From: Hamadaea tsunoensis DSM 44101
Lineage (GTDB): Bacteria; Actinomycetota; Actinomycetes; Mycobacteriales; Micromonosporaceae
Direction: 5' to 3'
Length of the DNA stretch: 64,000 nt
Assembly: GCF_000428945.1 (NCBI RefSeq)
Contig: NZ_AUAX01000028.1
Span: 59,977 to 123,976 of the forward strand
This document shows, in pieces, positions 48,109 through 57,844 of this stretch; within the stretch, counting starts at the first letter, position 1, and the number at the start of each line of letters is the position of its first letter. The position numbers and the translations under genes are program-made. The notes beneath the pieces were generated by a model, which made no database searches, had not been told where the DNA came from, and was given only the letters and a program-made list of their open reading frames with translations.

Positions 48109-49509
48109 TCAGGCGCGCACGGTCTCGGCGGCGCGCTCGCGCAGGGTGCTGCTGACGTCCGCGATGTCCTTGGGCGACGTACGCGACGCCAGGTAGTACA
48201 TGACGCCGGTCGGGATGAAGAACAGCTGGAAGATCGCCAGCCCGGCCGCGTAGTTGGACGGGACGGCCAGGGCCCGGCCGAGCGCGCTGAACACCACGCC
48301 GACGACCCCGTTGCCCACCGCGCGGCCGACGCCGTTGGCGAGGTTGCCGACGCTGTAGACCGTGCCGCGGTGCTCGGGCAGGTTGACGTCGACGATCAGG
48401 GCGAACCAGTTCGGCGAGTTGGCCGAGGTCAGCGCGAGCGCGATGAGGGCCATCAGGGCGCTGAGGGCCACCGTGGGCTCGGTGACGATGCTGCGCAGGA
48501 CGGCCACCGTCGCGCTGCCCGCGCCCGCGTCGGCCGCCATGTCCAGCCGGAGCGGCAGGAAGAAGAGGATCACGTAGAACGGGATGCCGGCCAGGACGCC
48601 GAACGCCGCGACCAGTGCCCGGCCGCGGGGCGTACGCCGTTGCAGCCGGTCGCCGAGCAGGCCGCCGACGATCGAGAGCACCCCGCCGAGCTGGAAGATC
48701 GTGGCGAAGATCGTGCCGATGACGATCGCGGTCGGCTGCGCGTACCCCTGGGATTCGGCCTTGGCCTGGAGCAGGCGGGGCAGCCACACGAGCGAGCCGA
48801 ACGTGAGCTGGGCCGTGACCCCCTGCAGGACGAGCCAGACGTTGGTACGCCGTGCGGCGATCTTGGGCAGGTCGGCCCGGCTGATCTTGTAGTCGTACTC
48901 GTCGCCGGCGGCGAAGACCCCGGCGAGGTCGGGTTCGCTCTGGCCGCGGCGGATGTTGGCCGTCGGCAGGTACGCGATCGTCGCGCCGACGCCGATGAAG
49001 GCCAGCAGGACGAACGGGCGGCGCCAGTCGCCGGCGCCGAGGATGCCGCCCATGAGGGTGCCGAGCAGCGTGCCGGCCCCCTGCGAGAGGCCGAACAGGC
49101 TCATGATCAGGCCGCGCCGCCGGGGCGAGATGAGGTCGCTGACGACCGAGAAGCCGACCGAGCCGACGGCGCCGAGGCCGACCGCCGCGAACATCTGTGC
49201 CAGGAGGAAGACCGCGTAGGAGTCCGCGTACGCCGTGGCGCCGGTCCCGATCGCCCAGATCGTCGTGCCCGCCATGAGCAGCCAGCGCCGGTTGTAGTGA
49301 TCGCCCGCGTACGCCCAGCCGACCGCGACCACGGCCGAGACCAGGAACCCGATCGCCGTGACGAGGCTGACAGCCGCCTCCGGTACGCCGAACGCGTGGC
49401 TGATCGGGCTGTACAGCGGCGGTACCAGGCCGATCGCCACGTTGTCGAGCGACGCGAGCACGACGAACACCGCCACGGTGTAGAGGCGGCGCAGCGATCC
49501 GGAGGCCAT
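48109..49509 (-). CDS. MFS transporter
   Basis: 466-residue MFS permease with twelve predicted helices. The first helix carries VAVFVVLASLDNVAIGLVPP (acidic D), and the loop 2-3 signature is GDHYNRRWLLM. A long central loop (YDYKISRADLPKIAARRT) and GLIMSLFGLSQGAGTLLGTLMGG are visible; the C-terminal half has LVDVNLPEHRGTVYSVGNLA. The loop phrases resemble spinster-like transporters, but substrate cannot be assigned. It converges with the oxidase gene. The start is ATG 49509. Confidence 0.88.
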   Translation of the reverse strand: MASGSLRRLYTVAVFVVLASLDNVAIGLVPPLYSPISHAFGVPEAAVSLVTAIGFLVSAVVAVGWAYAGDHYNRRWLLMAGTTIWAIGTGATAYADSYAVFLLAQMFAAVGLGAVGSVGFSVVSDLISPRRRGLIMSLFGLSQGAGTLLGTLMGGILGAGDWRRPFVLLAFIGVGATIAYLPTANIRRGQSEPDLAGVFAAGDEYDYKISRADLPKIAARRTNVWLVLQGVTAQLTFGSLVWLPRLLQAKAESQGYAQPTAIVIGTIFATIFQLGGVLSIVGGLLGDRLQRRTPRGRALVAAFGVLAGIPFYVILFFLPLRLDMAADAGAGSATVAVLRSIVTEPTVALSALMALIALALTSANSPNWFALIVDVNLPEHRGTVYSVGNLANGVGRAVGNGVVGVVFSALGRALAVPSNYAAGLAIFQLFFIPTGVMYYLASRTSPKDIADVSSTLRERAAETVRA

Positions 49510-49643
49510 CGGCGTCCAATCAGCCCAGCATGCAGGTCAGCCCGGCGTGCAGGCGGGAGTGACGGGTGAACAGCGAAGACGATAGCGCGCGAACCGCTGC
49601 GGCGGCCCGGTAAGGAAACCTTCCCTTTGCCGCCCTCGACCCG

Positions 49644-50321
49644 TCAGCGAGCCGTGTCCGGCGGCGGATCCGCGGCGTCGATCCCGCACAGGCGCCGCGC
49701 GCTGCGCTGGATGACCGTGGCCGCCGCCGCGCTCGACAGCCGTCCCGCCGCCACCTGTTCCGCCGCCGTACGCGCGAGCCCCACGACCGCGTCGGCGAGC
49801 CACTCCGCGGGCAGAGCCGCGTCGAAATCCCCGGACCCCTGCCCGCGCCGGATGATCCGTTCGAGCCGGTCGGTTCCGGCCCGGTGCGCCGCCTCCGAGC
49901 CGGTCGGCGTACGCGCGAGGGCCGCGACGAGGAGCACGGTGTTGTGCCGGACGAGGTTCCAGCTGATGTCGAGGAACCTGCGCAGCGCCTCGGCGGGCGG
50001 GAGGGTGTCGAGCCCGGCGGCGTCGAGGGCCGCGACGGTGTCGGCGCCCGCGGCGTCGATGAGTGCGGTGAACAGCGCGTCGCGCGAGGGGAAGTGCGCG
50101 TAAACGGTCTGGCGGGTGACTCCGGCGGCAGCCGCGATCTCTTCCATGCTCGCCTCGGGCCGCTCCGCCAGCACGGTACGCGCCGCGCCCAGGATCGCGT
50201 CGATGCTGCGCCGGGCGTCGGACCGCCGGCGCCGAGCGGGAGCAGGCGGCTCGTGCTCGGCCCCGGCGTCCTGCGCAGCCGGGCCGCGTGTGCGGGTGTG
50301 GTCTGTATCGGTGTCGGCCAT
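49644..50321 (-). CDS. TetR-family transcriptional regulator
   Basis: 225 residues. A basic, low-complexity head precedes the TetR helix-turn-helix ([40 protein letters not shown]). The C-terminal ligand domain contains [20 protein letters not shown] and [18 protein letters not shown]. It is divergent from the ABC exporter pair, and two identical-layout TGACA-N3-TGTCA sites lie between them, so it most likely represses the exporter and itself, released by the exporter's substrate. Start at ATG 50321 or a few codons upstream. Confidence 0.9.
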   Translation of the reverse strand: MADTDTDHTRTRGPAAQDAGAEHEPPAPARRRRSDARRSIDAILGAARTVLAERPEASMEEIAAAAGVTRQTVYAHFPSRDALFTALIDAAGADTVAALDAAGLDTLPPAEALRRFLDISWNLVRHNTVLLVAALARTPTGSEAAHRAGTDRLERIIRRGQGSGDFDAALPAEWLADAVVGLARTAAEQVAAGRLSSAAAATVIQRSARRLCGIDAADPPPDTAR

Positions 50322-50352
50322 CCAGGGCAAACTACCCCGCCGAATAGAACCT

Positions 50353-50387
50353 TGACAAGCTGTCAGAGTTCCGCAAGCCTTGACATC

Positions 50388-50393
<6 letters not shown>
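50353..50393. promoter_or_regulatory. tandem TetR operators; second one contains the ABC start codon
   Basis: TGACA-AGC-TGTCA at 50353-50365 and TGACA-TCA-TGTCA at 50381-50393, starts 28 bp apart. The second extends to a perfect 15-bp palindrome (50380-50394) that includes ATG 50388. TTGACA at 50352-50357 is placed as a -35 box for transcription starting at that ATG. Confidence 0.75.
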
Positions 50394-51217
<824 letters not shown>

Positions 51218-51221
<4 letters not shown>

Positions 51222-52006
51222 GCGTCATCTCGCGCGGCCCCGTGTCCCGGGCCGGCGTACTGGCCGCCACGGGCGCTTTCACCTGGCGCGCCCTGCTCAA
51301 GATCAAACACGAGCCCAAGCAGCTCGTCGACGTCATCGCCATCCCGGTCGTGTTCACCGTGCTGTTCACCTACATCTTCGGCGGCGCCCTCGGCGGCTCG
51401 CCCGCCCGGTACCTCACCACCCTGCTGCCGGGCACCCTCGTCATGGGCATCACCTCCTGCACCATGTACGGCGGCGCCCGCCTCGCCCAGGACGTGACCA
51501 CCGGCGTCTTCGACCGCTTCCGTACGCTGCCGGTCTGGCGGGGCGCCCTGGTCCTGGGGCACCTGCTCGCGGACGCCGGTCGCTACCTGCTCGCCGCCAC
51601 CATCGTGATGGCCCTCGGCATCGCCATCGGCTACCGGCCCGCGGGCGGCGTACCCGGGGTGGTCGGCGGGGTGGCATTGGTCGTCGGGTTCGGACTCGCC
51701 CTGTCCTGGCTGTGGGCCGCGGTCGCGCTGCTCGTCCGCGACCCGGCCACCGTGATGAGCCTCGGCCTCGCCGTCCTGATGCCGCCCTCGTTCGCCAGCG
51801 ACATCTTCGTGCAGCCCAGCACCATGCCCGGCTGGCTGCAGACGTTCGTGCGGGTCAACCCCATCAGCCACGTCGCCGACGCGGCCCGCGACCTCATGAA
51901 CCACACCGGCGGCACCGCCGCCGTCACCTGGTCGCTGCTGGCCGTCGCGGCGATCACCCTCGTGTTCGGACCGCTCACCGTCGGCCTCTACAACCGGCAG
52001 AGCTGA
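51218..52006 (+). CDS. ABC-2 type permease (DrrB-like)
   Basis: 262 residues with six membrane helices of the ABC-2 permease fold: [40 protein letters not shown] (family motif), [41 protein letters not shown] and [19 protein letters not shown]. It pairs with the preceding DrrA-like ATPase (four-base overlap) to form an exporter, perhaps for a drug or lipid. Substrate unknown. The stop at 52006 is followed at once by the seven-copy tandem array. Confidence 0.9.
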
Positions 52007-52013
52007 GCCGTGC

Positions 52014-52125
52014 TCAGTGCTCCCAGGACTCAGTGTTCCCAGGACTCAGTGCTCCCAGGACTCAGTGTTCCCAGGACTCAGTGCTCCCAGGACTCAGTGC
52101 TCCCAGGACTCAGTGCTCCCAGGGG
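52014..52125. repeat. seven-copy 16-bp tandem array between convergent genes
   Basis: Units of TCAGTGCTCCCAGGAC start at 52014, 52030, 52046, 52062, 52078, 52094 and 52110; the last is the diverged 3' end of the minus-strand gene, with its stop at 52112-52110. The array fills the whole convergent gap. Confidence 0.9.
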
Positions 52126-52865
52126 CGGGCGACCATCATCGCGCGGACCGCCGTCACGTAGTCGGGGTTGTTCAGCACGATCTTCCCGTTCACCAGCACG
52201 GCCTCCGGCCCCTGCTGGAAGGACGCGATCACCGCGTCCATGAACTTCGAGTTCTTCGTCAGGTCGAAGTTCGTCCCGAAATGCTGCAGCCCGAGCCGCG
52301 CCATGATCCATTCAAGGTACGCGACGCCCAGCGCCGCGTTCCCGGACGGCGTCATGCGGTCGAAGTTCTCGCCGAAGCGCTGGTTCATCGCGGCCTGGGT
52401 GTCGGCGGAGATCTGGAACAGCCCGAACCCGATCCCGTCGCGGGCCTTGCACGCCGTACGCCAGCCGCTCTCCATGTACGCGATGGCCTTCAGCATGGTG
52501 AGCGGCACGGTGATCCGGGGAACGGGCCACATCTTCGGGTCCACCCGGGACTGACCGAGGCCCTTCCACTCCTCCACCTTCTGCGCGCCGGCGAGGAGGC
52601 TGCTCACCTTGGTACGCGACAGGTTCGTCCCCTTGAACCCGGCACAGCCCGGCGGCTGCGGCGGCGCGGGCGGCGACGGGATCTCGGCATCCGGCGAGGG
52701 TTCCTCCGACGGCGACTCGGACGGGGACGGCTCCGGTGACGGCGAGGACTCCACCGGCGACGGAGACGGGGACGGCGACGTGGCCGTCGGCCGCTGCTGG
52801 GCACAGGCGGCCAGCCCAGCGAGCAGAATGCCCAGCAGGACGGCCAGGAAACGGTGACGCCGCAT
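52110..52865 (-). CDS. lytic-transglycosylase-like lipoprotein
   Basis: 251 residues: a lipobox (LAAC, cysteine 21) after the signal helix RFLAVLLGILLAGLAAC, a 50-residue serine/proline-rich linker (SPSPEPSPSESPSEEPSPDA) and an SLT-type domain from about residue 80. The transglycosylase core has TMLKAIAYMESGWRTAC (the catalytic glutamate of ES) and GIGFGLFQIS, followed by ASFQQGPEAV. It should cleave peptidoglycan at the outer membrane face. ATG 52865 with GGGGGTGAG upstream. The 3' end is duplicated in the 16-bp array. Confidence 0.85.
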   Translation of the reverse strand: MRRHRFLAVLLGILLAGLAACAQQRPTATSPSPSPSPVESSPSPEPSPSESPSEEPSPDAEIPSPPAPPQPPGCAGFKGTNLSRTKVSSLLAGAQKVEEWKGLGQSRVDPKMWPVPRITVPLTMLKAIAYMESGWRTACKARDGIGFGLFQISADTQAAMNQRFGENFDRMTPSGNAALGVAYLEWIMARLGLQHFGTNFDLTKNSKFMDAVIASFQQGPEAVLVNGKIVLNNPDYVTAVRAMMVARPWEH

Positions 52866-52954
52866 GCATCTCACCCCCGTGAGTCGTCGCGCGAACCTTA
52901 CAACGCGTCGTAGCCGTCCGCTGCCCCTGTCTTTCGCACATCGTGCCTTCCCAG

Positions 52955-52999
52955 CTGTGCTTTCATAGGCTGTGCTTTCATAGGCTGTGCTTTCATAAG
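52955..52999 (+). repeat. three-copy 15-bp repeat upstream of the nucleotidyltransferase
   Basis: CTGTGCTTTCATAGG repeats at 52955, 52970 and 52985 (the last with AAG). Each unit contains a TTTCATAG that could act as a -10-like element. It ends four bases before ATG 53003. Confidence 0.8.
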
Positions 53000-53002
53000 G
53001 TC

Positions 53003-53827
53003 ATGGATGATCAACTCCTCCTCGGCCTCGCGGACCGGCTCCGGCACGTGGACGGCGTGGCGGCCGTGGCCCTCGGCGGGAGCCGGGCCCGCGGCACCCA
53101 CCGGCCGGACTCCGATGTGGACATCGGCCTCTACTACCGGGGCAGGCTCGACGTTCCCGCGCTGCGCCGGCTCGCCGAAGAGGTCACCGGCGTCGCGACG
53201 GATGTCACCGAGCCGGGCGGCTGGGGTCCCTGGGTCGACGGCGGGGGCTGGCTCACCGTCGACTCGTGGCGGGTCGACTGGATCCTGCGCGATCTCGACC
53301 GGGTCACCCGCATCGTCGGCGACTGCTCGGCCGGCCGTTACGAGATCGGCTTCCAGCCCGGCCATCCCCTCGGGTTCTACTCCCACGCGTACGCGGGCGA
53401 GGTCGCGCTCGGCCGGACGCTGGCCGACCCCGACGGCGTCCTCGCGGCGCTGAAGGAGCAGCTGGCCGAGTACCCGGCCGCGCTGCGTACCGCGCTGGTG
53501 GAAGGATTGTGGGAGGCCGGTTTCAGCCTGTCCGGCGCACGTTACGGCGTCGCCGGCGCCGATCCCGCGTACGCGGCCGGGTGCCTGTTCCGGGCGGTCG
53601 GCGTGATGTGCCACGCGGTGCACGCCGCTGCCGGGGCCTGGCTGATCAACGAGAAGGGCATGGTCGCCGCGGCCGGGCGGCTGCCCACGGCACCCGCCGA
53701 CTTCGCCCGGCGGGCCCAGGCGATCCTGGCCCGCGTCGGCGGCACACCGCAGGAGATGGCACGGACGGTCGACGAGTGCGCGGATCTCCTCGACGCCGTC
53801 CGGGCCGGCTGCGTCAGCGTACGCTGA
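53003..53827 (+). CDS. nucleotidyltransferase-fold protein
   Basis: 274 residues of the polymerase-beta-like nucleotidyltransferase fold: GGSRARG (25-31) followed by DSDVDIG (36-42), the two carboxylates for metal binding, and WRVDWILRDLD, a third-acid segment. The C-terminal half is helical (VLAALKEQLAEYPAALRT; CHAVHAAAGAWLINEKG). It looks like an aminoglycoside-type or MNT-type enzyme, but neither target nor an adjacent HEPN partner is present. ATG 53003 is preceded by TAAGG. It overlaps the next minus-strand gene by 14 bases. Confidence 0.85.
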   Translation: MDDQLLLGLADRLRHVDGVAAVALGGSRARGTHRPDSDVDIGLYYRGRLDVPALRRLAEEVTGVATDVTEPGGWGPWVDGGGWLTVDSWRVDWILRDLDRVTRIVGDCSAGRYEIGFQPGHPLGFYSHAYAGEVALGRTLADPDGVLAALKEQLAEYPAALRTALVEGLWEAGFSLSGARYGVAGADPAYAAGCLFRAVGVMCHAVHAAAGAWLINEKGMVAAAGRLPTAPADFARRAQAILARVGGTPQEMARTVDECADLLDAVRAGCVSVR

Positions 53828-54449
53828 AACGCTTGCGCGCCTTGGGTTTCTGAGGGTCGACCTGTTTCTCGATCGCGCGCGGGGCCGGACCGCCGACCTC
53901 CAGGCCGAGGGCGCGGCGCTCCTCGACGGTGAGCATGCGCTTGCCGGTCGCCTCGGCCCGGTGGGCGCGGGGCGGCTCGGGGCGCGGGTCCGGAGCGGCG
54001 TGCCTGCCCTTGCCGTCCCCTGCGCCCTTGCCGTCTCCAGCGCCCTTGCCGTCCCCAGCGCCCTTGCCGTCGCCGGCGTCCTTGCCCTGCTTGGCGGCTT
54101 CCTTCGCCTTGGCGGCACGCGACGGCTTGCGGGCCGCCAAGGCCTCCTTGACGCGGTCGGTCTCGTCGGCCGCCTTGACGAGCTTCGTGACGTCGGCCGG
54201 CTTGGTCAGGTTGGTCTTCTCCACGATGTCGGCCACCGGCGCGCCCGAGATGAGCAGCTGGGCCAGGGCCTTGCCGCGTTCGCGCTGGATCGCCGCGACC
54301 AGCCCGTCGAAGAGCACCTGCTGGTGGGTCAGGTCGACGTAGCGCTGGAGCGGATCCGGTTCACCCAGCGCGTACGCGCACAGGTTGCGCAGCATTCCCT
54401 CGACGTCGACGTCCCTGGCCTCGAACCCCTCGGTGGTCGGATCCTTCAC
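53814..54449 (-). CDS. repeat-bearing hypothetical protein (211 aa)
   Basis: 211-residue, largely helical protein of unknown function. Residues 15-110 contain helical segments such as LRNLCAYALGEPDPLQRYVD and LLISGAPVADIVEKTN, which read like a winged-helix-related domain but are not decisive. About residues 123-148 are an in-frame tandem repeat (GDGKGAGDGKGAGDGKG). The C-terminus is strongly basic (ARKRFSVR), suggesting nucleic-acid or membrane contact. The 3' ends of this gene and the nucleotidyltransferase overlap by 14 bp. A true gene by length and codon use. Confidence 0.6.
   Translation of the reverse strand: MKDPTTEGFEARDVDVEGMLRNLCAYALGEPDPLQRYVDLTHQQVLFDGLVAAIQRERGKALAQLLISGAPVADIVEKTNLTKPADVTKLVKAADETDRVKEALAARKPSRAAKAKEAAKQGKDAGDGKGAGDGKGAGDGKGAGDGKGRHAAPDPRPEPPRAHRAEATGKRMLTVEERRALGLEVGGPAPRAIEKQVDPQKPKARKRFSVR
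54010..54080 (-). repeat. in-frame 18-bp tandem repeat
   Basis: About four units of CCCTTGCCGTCCCCAGCG-type sequence (minus-strand coding GDGKGA). It lies entirely inside the hypothetical gene. Confidence 0.75.
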
Positions 54450-54531
54450 GCGCGCTCCTTTCCGCGCCGAGGATTCTATCCGAGTTGAGCGATCAACAGT
54501 CGGGTCGGCGACTCCCCGTCCGGCGCCGTGA

Positions 54532-54963
54532 TCAGCAACGGACGTCGGTCTGTGCGGTCACCTTGTCGGGGAATGCGCCGACGGCCCGCGTACAGACGGA
54601 GAGGGTGTTCGTGCCGTAGGACCACTGTTCCGCCTTGCGGGTGTTGTACGAACAGTTGAGACCTTCCAGCGCGTACGGCGGGCTGCCTTCGATGACTCCG
54701 ACGGCCGCGCACATGTCCCAGTTGGTGTGGGCGTTGCGCCACGACTCCCAGACGTAGACGTAGCCCCAGTTCTTGCTGCAGCCCTTGAACTGCTTGACCG
54801 ATCCGAAGGTGGCCCCGCCGATCACGATGTACGCGGTGGAGCCGATCTGGGTGACGCTGCCGCAGTTGGGATTGGTCTCCGCCCAGCTCGGCTCGGCCAC
54901 GGACACGCTCGCCGCCGCGGCGACCAGGGCGACAAGGACTGCTTTCCATCGAGTAATGCGCAT
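54532..54963 (-). CDS. secreted hypothetical protein (143 aa)
   Basis: 143 residues. The signal peptide MRITRWKAVLVALVAAAASV continues to a likely cleavage after SWA, leaving a roughly 115-residue mature protein that starts ETNPNCGSVTQIGSTAYIVIGG. Six cysteines remain (NPNC, FKGC, DMC, LNC, SVC, DVRC), so three disulphides are probable. Aromatic strands (WGYVYVWESWRN) fit a small secreted beta-domain. I do not recognise its family and no enzyme motif is evident. Confidence 0.75.
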   Translation of the reverse strand: MRITRWKAVLVALVAAAASVSVAEPSWAETNPNCGSVTQIGSTAYIVIGGATFGSVKQFKGCSKNWGYVYVWESWRNAHTNWDMCAAVGVIEGSPPYALEGLNCSYNTRKAEQWSYGTNTLSVCTRAVGAFPDKVTAQTDVRC

Positions 54964-54997
54964 GCGTCACACCGTAGGTCGGCCTGGTTCAGCAAAT

Positions 54998-55963
54998 CTA
55001 CAGAATCGCCACAGGCGGGTCGCCGCCCCGCGTACGCAGCCACGACTGGTAGTCCGGCCGCCGCCGCGCGTACGCGTCGAAAGCTTCGCGCGCGAGCCGC
55101 ACGAGCCGGTCGAACATGTGCTCCAACGGGCCTTCCCGGCGGCAGACCAGCAGGTGGCGCATGTGCACCGGGTCCCCGGCGAGCGGGCGGACCACGACGC
55201 CGTCCGAGCCGCCGAAGACGGCCTGGCAGGCGGTGATCGCGCGGCCGGCGGCGATCATCTCCCGGATGGGCCCCGCGTCGGCCACGGTGTAGAGCACTCG
55301 TGGGGTGAAGCCCGCCTGCTCGCAGGCGGTGTAGAAGCAGTCGGGCCAGCCAGCGCCGTCCTGCGGGGTCAGCGCCCACGGCTCGTCGGCCAGTTCGGCC
55401 AGCTCCACCTCCGCCCGCCCGGCCAGCCGGTGCCGGCTGGACATCGCCACGAAGACCGGCTCGACCGCGACCACCTCGGCCAGCACCGTCGGCGGCGACC
55501 GCAGGCGGAACCCGGGGTAGTCGACGGTCGCCGCCGCGTCGAGCCGGCCGGACAGCAGCAGCTCCCACAGCACCCGCGGCGAGTACTCCGTGTGCAACCG
55601 GACCTCCGCCTCGGGCAGCAGATCGCTCAGCCGCGACAGCAGCCCGACCGAGACCGCGCCCGCGACGCCGCCGAGGCGTACCGGCGGCCGCTCCGCGGGC
55701 AGGTGCCGGTCCGCGTTGCGGCGCAGCTCCTCCATGGCCAGCAGCACGCCCCGCGCCCGGGTCAGCAGGTACTGCCCGAGCGGCGTCGGCGTGACACCGT
55801 GGCGGCCGCGTACGAAGATCGGGCCGCCGAGTTCCCGTTCGACGCGTTGCAGCTGGGCGGCCAGTGCCGGCTGCGACACGCTCAGCACCGCCGCCGCCCT
55901 GGTCACACTGCCGGCGTCGGCGATCGCGCACAGCGTACGCAGATGGCGCAGCTCCAGTTCCAT
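54998..55963 (-). CDS. LysR-family transcriptional regulator
   Basis: 321 residues. The N-terminal LysR winged helix reads MELELRHLRTLCAIADAGSV, TRAAAVLSVSQPALAAQLQRV and ERELGGPIFVRGRHG. The effector domain is a two-lobed substrate-binding fold (DLLPEAEVRLHTEYSPRVLW, AGRAITACQAVFGG). ATG 55963 is the family-type start. It probably regulates an adjacent or distant gene, but no divergent target with a clear T-N11-A site is obvious; the M64 peptidase gene, which lies upstream on the same strand, is one candidate. Confidence 0.92.
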   Translation of the reverse strand: MELELRHLRTLCAIADAGSVTRAAAVLSVSQPALAAQLQRVERELGGPIFVRGRHGVTPTPLGQYLLTRARGVLLAMEELRRNADRHLPAERPPVRLGGVAGAVSVGLLSRLSDLLPEAEVRLHTEYSPRVLWELLLSGRLDAAATVDYPGFRLRSPPTVLAEVVAVEPVFVAMSSRHRLAGRAEVELAELADEPWALTPQDGAGWPDCFYTACEQAGFTPRVLYTVADAGPIREMIAAGRAITACQAVFGGSDGVVVRPLAGDPVHMRHLLVCRREGPLEHMFDRLVRLAREAFDAYARRRPDYQSWLRTRGGDPPVAIL

Positions 55964-56071
55964 CACCGCACGGTAGGCCACCGGCCCATCCCAGGGAAGC
56001 ATGTCGATGCATACTCTTCCCGGGACGGGCCGGCGGCCGCGGCCTACTGCGCCCTCCTGCGGCAGCCCGGC

Positions 56072-57082
56072 TTACTGGGGCAGCACGGTCGTCAGGCTGA
56101 TCTTCGCCAGCAGCTTCTGCGTCATCACCGCGAGACCGACCGAGTTGAACTGCTGGCCCAGCGTCCTCATGATCGAGTTGCTGGACGGCCGGTAGAGCCC
56201 GGTCTTGTAGTACTTGGCGCCCTCGAACGCGCCGATCACGCCGCCGTCGGGGGTCGCCTGGCCGAGGGACGCGTACCACTTGCGCTTGCCGGAGGTCATC
56301 TGCGCGGCGGTGTAGCGGGTCACGTTCGGCTCGGTCGGCTCCGCCCCGGTGTACGCGCCGTAGGGGGTGTCGTACTCGTCGGCCAGGCCGCCGATCGAGT
56401 GGCCGAGTTCGTGCTGCACGATGAGGCCCGACTGGACGTTGCCGCCGGACGCCGTCGCCACGGTCGAATAGCCGGCGCCGCCGTACTTCGTGCTGTTCGC
56501 CACCGCCACGACCATGTCCACCGCCGGAGCGTTGGCCGCGTACGAGGCGACGGCGTTCGTGTCGATGCACAGCAGCCGCTCAGTGTTGGAACACCAGAAG
56601 TACGCGCCGAGGGCGGTGTTCCTGGAGACGCCGACCGTGGGATCGTTGTCCACACCGGACTGCGCGGAGACGACGTCGACCATCCACACGTTGAAGTAGT
56701 TCTTGTAGGTGCTGTAGGGCGCGATGGTGGTCAGCGTCGCCCACTTCTCGGCCACGTGCTGGTGGTAAAGGGCCATCTGGGACGCGGTGTAGCCGTCGCC
56801 GACGAAGACGAGGTCGAAGCGGGTGGACGTGCTGCCGGTCTGCTGCAACGCGGTCACCGTCGCGGTCAGGGCCCGCCCGCCGGCGAGGGACTGCGCATTC
56901 GTCTTCGGGGCCGGCATCTGGGAAATCGCGCCGTCAGGGCTGAACGCCTCCACCAGCGCAGTCGAGGCCGCCGTCGTGGGAGTCGTGGCAGTCGAGGCAG
57001 TCGAGGCATAGGAGGGAAGGGCAGTCAGAGGGAGTGCGGACAGAGCGAAGGCCGCGACAGCGGCTATACGGGTGACGATCAC
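56072..57082 (-). CDS. secreted M64 (IgA-peptidase-like) metallopeptidase
   Basis: 336 residues: a signal peptide (IAAVAAFALSALPLTALPSY), a repetitive threonine/alanine-rich linker, and an M64 catalytic domain. GLIVQHELGHSIGGLADEY supplies the two zinc histidines and the glutamate (HExxH) plus a downstream acidic ligand in GLADEYDTPYG. RFDLVFVGDGYTASQMALY opens the domain and SIMRTLGQQFNSVG closes it. It should be a secreted endopeptidase. Start ATG 57082. The repeat-rich gene-free region follows upstream. Confidence 0.9.
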   Translation of the reverse strand: MIVTRIAAVAAFALSALPLTALPSYASTASTATTPTTAASTALVEAFSPDGAISQMPAPKTNAQSLAGGRALTATVTALQQTGSTSTRFDLVFVGDGYTASQMALYHQHVAEKWATLTTIAPYSTYKNYFNVWMVDVVSAQSGVDNDPTVGVSRNTALGAYFWCSNTERLLCIDTNAVASYAANAPAVDMVVAVANSTKYGGAGYSTVATASGGNVQSGLIVQHELGHSIGGLADEYDTPYGAYTGAEPTEPNVTRYTAAQMTSGKRKWYASLGQATPDGGVIGAFEGAKYYKTGLYRPSSNSIMRTLGQQFNSVGLAVMTQKLLAKISLTTVLPQ

Positions 57083-57325
57083 ATCTAAATATCTGCATTG
57101 TTTACGATCGGCCGGAAATCCTGTCCACCCATAGCCCTGGAGCTATGCCCCGCCTTCAAGATCACCCCCAATAGCACGGGCGAGGTCAGCGATCTTGAAT
57201 AGAAACGGTTGCTGCAGCAGCACTTTCTGGCTCTTCACCCGCATGTGTGGGTGGATGACGGTGGGGGTTCGCGTACCGCCGATGGTCCTTCGGGGTTGAT
57301 CGGGGAACGGATCAAATTCAAGATC

Positions 57326-57514
57326 TTTTTGTCCCGGGTTCGTCGATCTCACTTCCGCTCCTCGCGCGGGAGACCGCTCCGGCCTCTCCGCTTCGCTCCG
57401 AGGCCTCCACTGCCAGGTGAGTGGGGCGAAGCATCGTTCGCCGCCGTTCGGTCACGGTTTCATCCCGACCCCGGCCCGTCTGGTGCCATCCTGGCCTTTG
57501 TCGCGACTGTCCGA
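57326..57514. repeat. inverted element, left copy
   Basis: Starts TTTTTGTCCCGGGTTCGTCG and ends CTGGCCTTTGTCGCGACTGT plus CCGA. It is 75-80 percent identical by eye to the reverse complement of 58026-58196. A shortened relative lies at 25731. Confidence 0.7.
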
Positions 57515-57539
57515 TATGGGGCCGGGGTGCGTCCGGCGA

Positions 57540-57812
57540 CTTGATCATGTGACGCTATTCCGGCGTCGGGACTGTCCTGGCCTTGATCATGTGGTGTGGA
57601 TACGTCGTCAGGCAGGGGTTTTCGACGTATATGCATCACATGATCAAGGGGGCTGTCGAACCCGCGAGCTTCTGGTGGGTAGGTCCGACGATCGCCACGA
57701 CGTCCTTGATCATGTCGCTGGCATATGTCGAAGTGGATGGCCAAGTCTTGATCATGTAACCCGTATATGTTGCTGCGGCCGTATTTCGACATATATGAGT
57801 GACATGATCAAG
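57540..57812. repeat. 165-bp higher-order repeat of CTTGATCATGT motifs
   Basis: CTTGATCATGT occurs at 57540, 57582, 57705 and 57747, and inverted (ACATGATCAAG) at 57638 and 57802. Motifs 1 and 2 are 42 bp apart, as are 4 and 5, and the whole triplet repeats after 165, 165 and 164 bp. TTCGAC-TATATG lies before both inverted copies. Confidence 0.8.
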
Positions 57813-57814
57813 CA

Positions 57815-57844
57815 TGGATCAAGTCCGAGCCGTCCACTGCCGCC
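57815..57844. repeat. block shared with 25242-25272
   Basis: See the partner block; TGGATCAAGTCCGAGCCGTC and CACTGCCGCC are conserved between the two gene-free regions. Confidence 0.65.
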
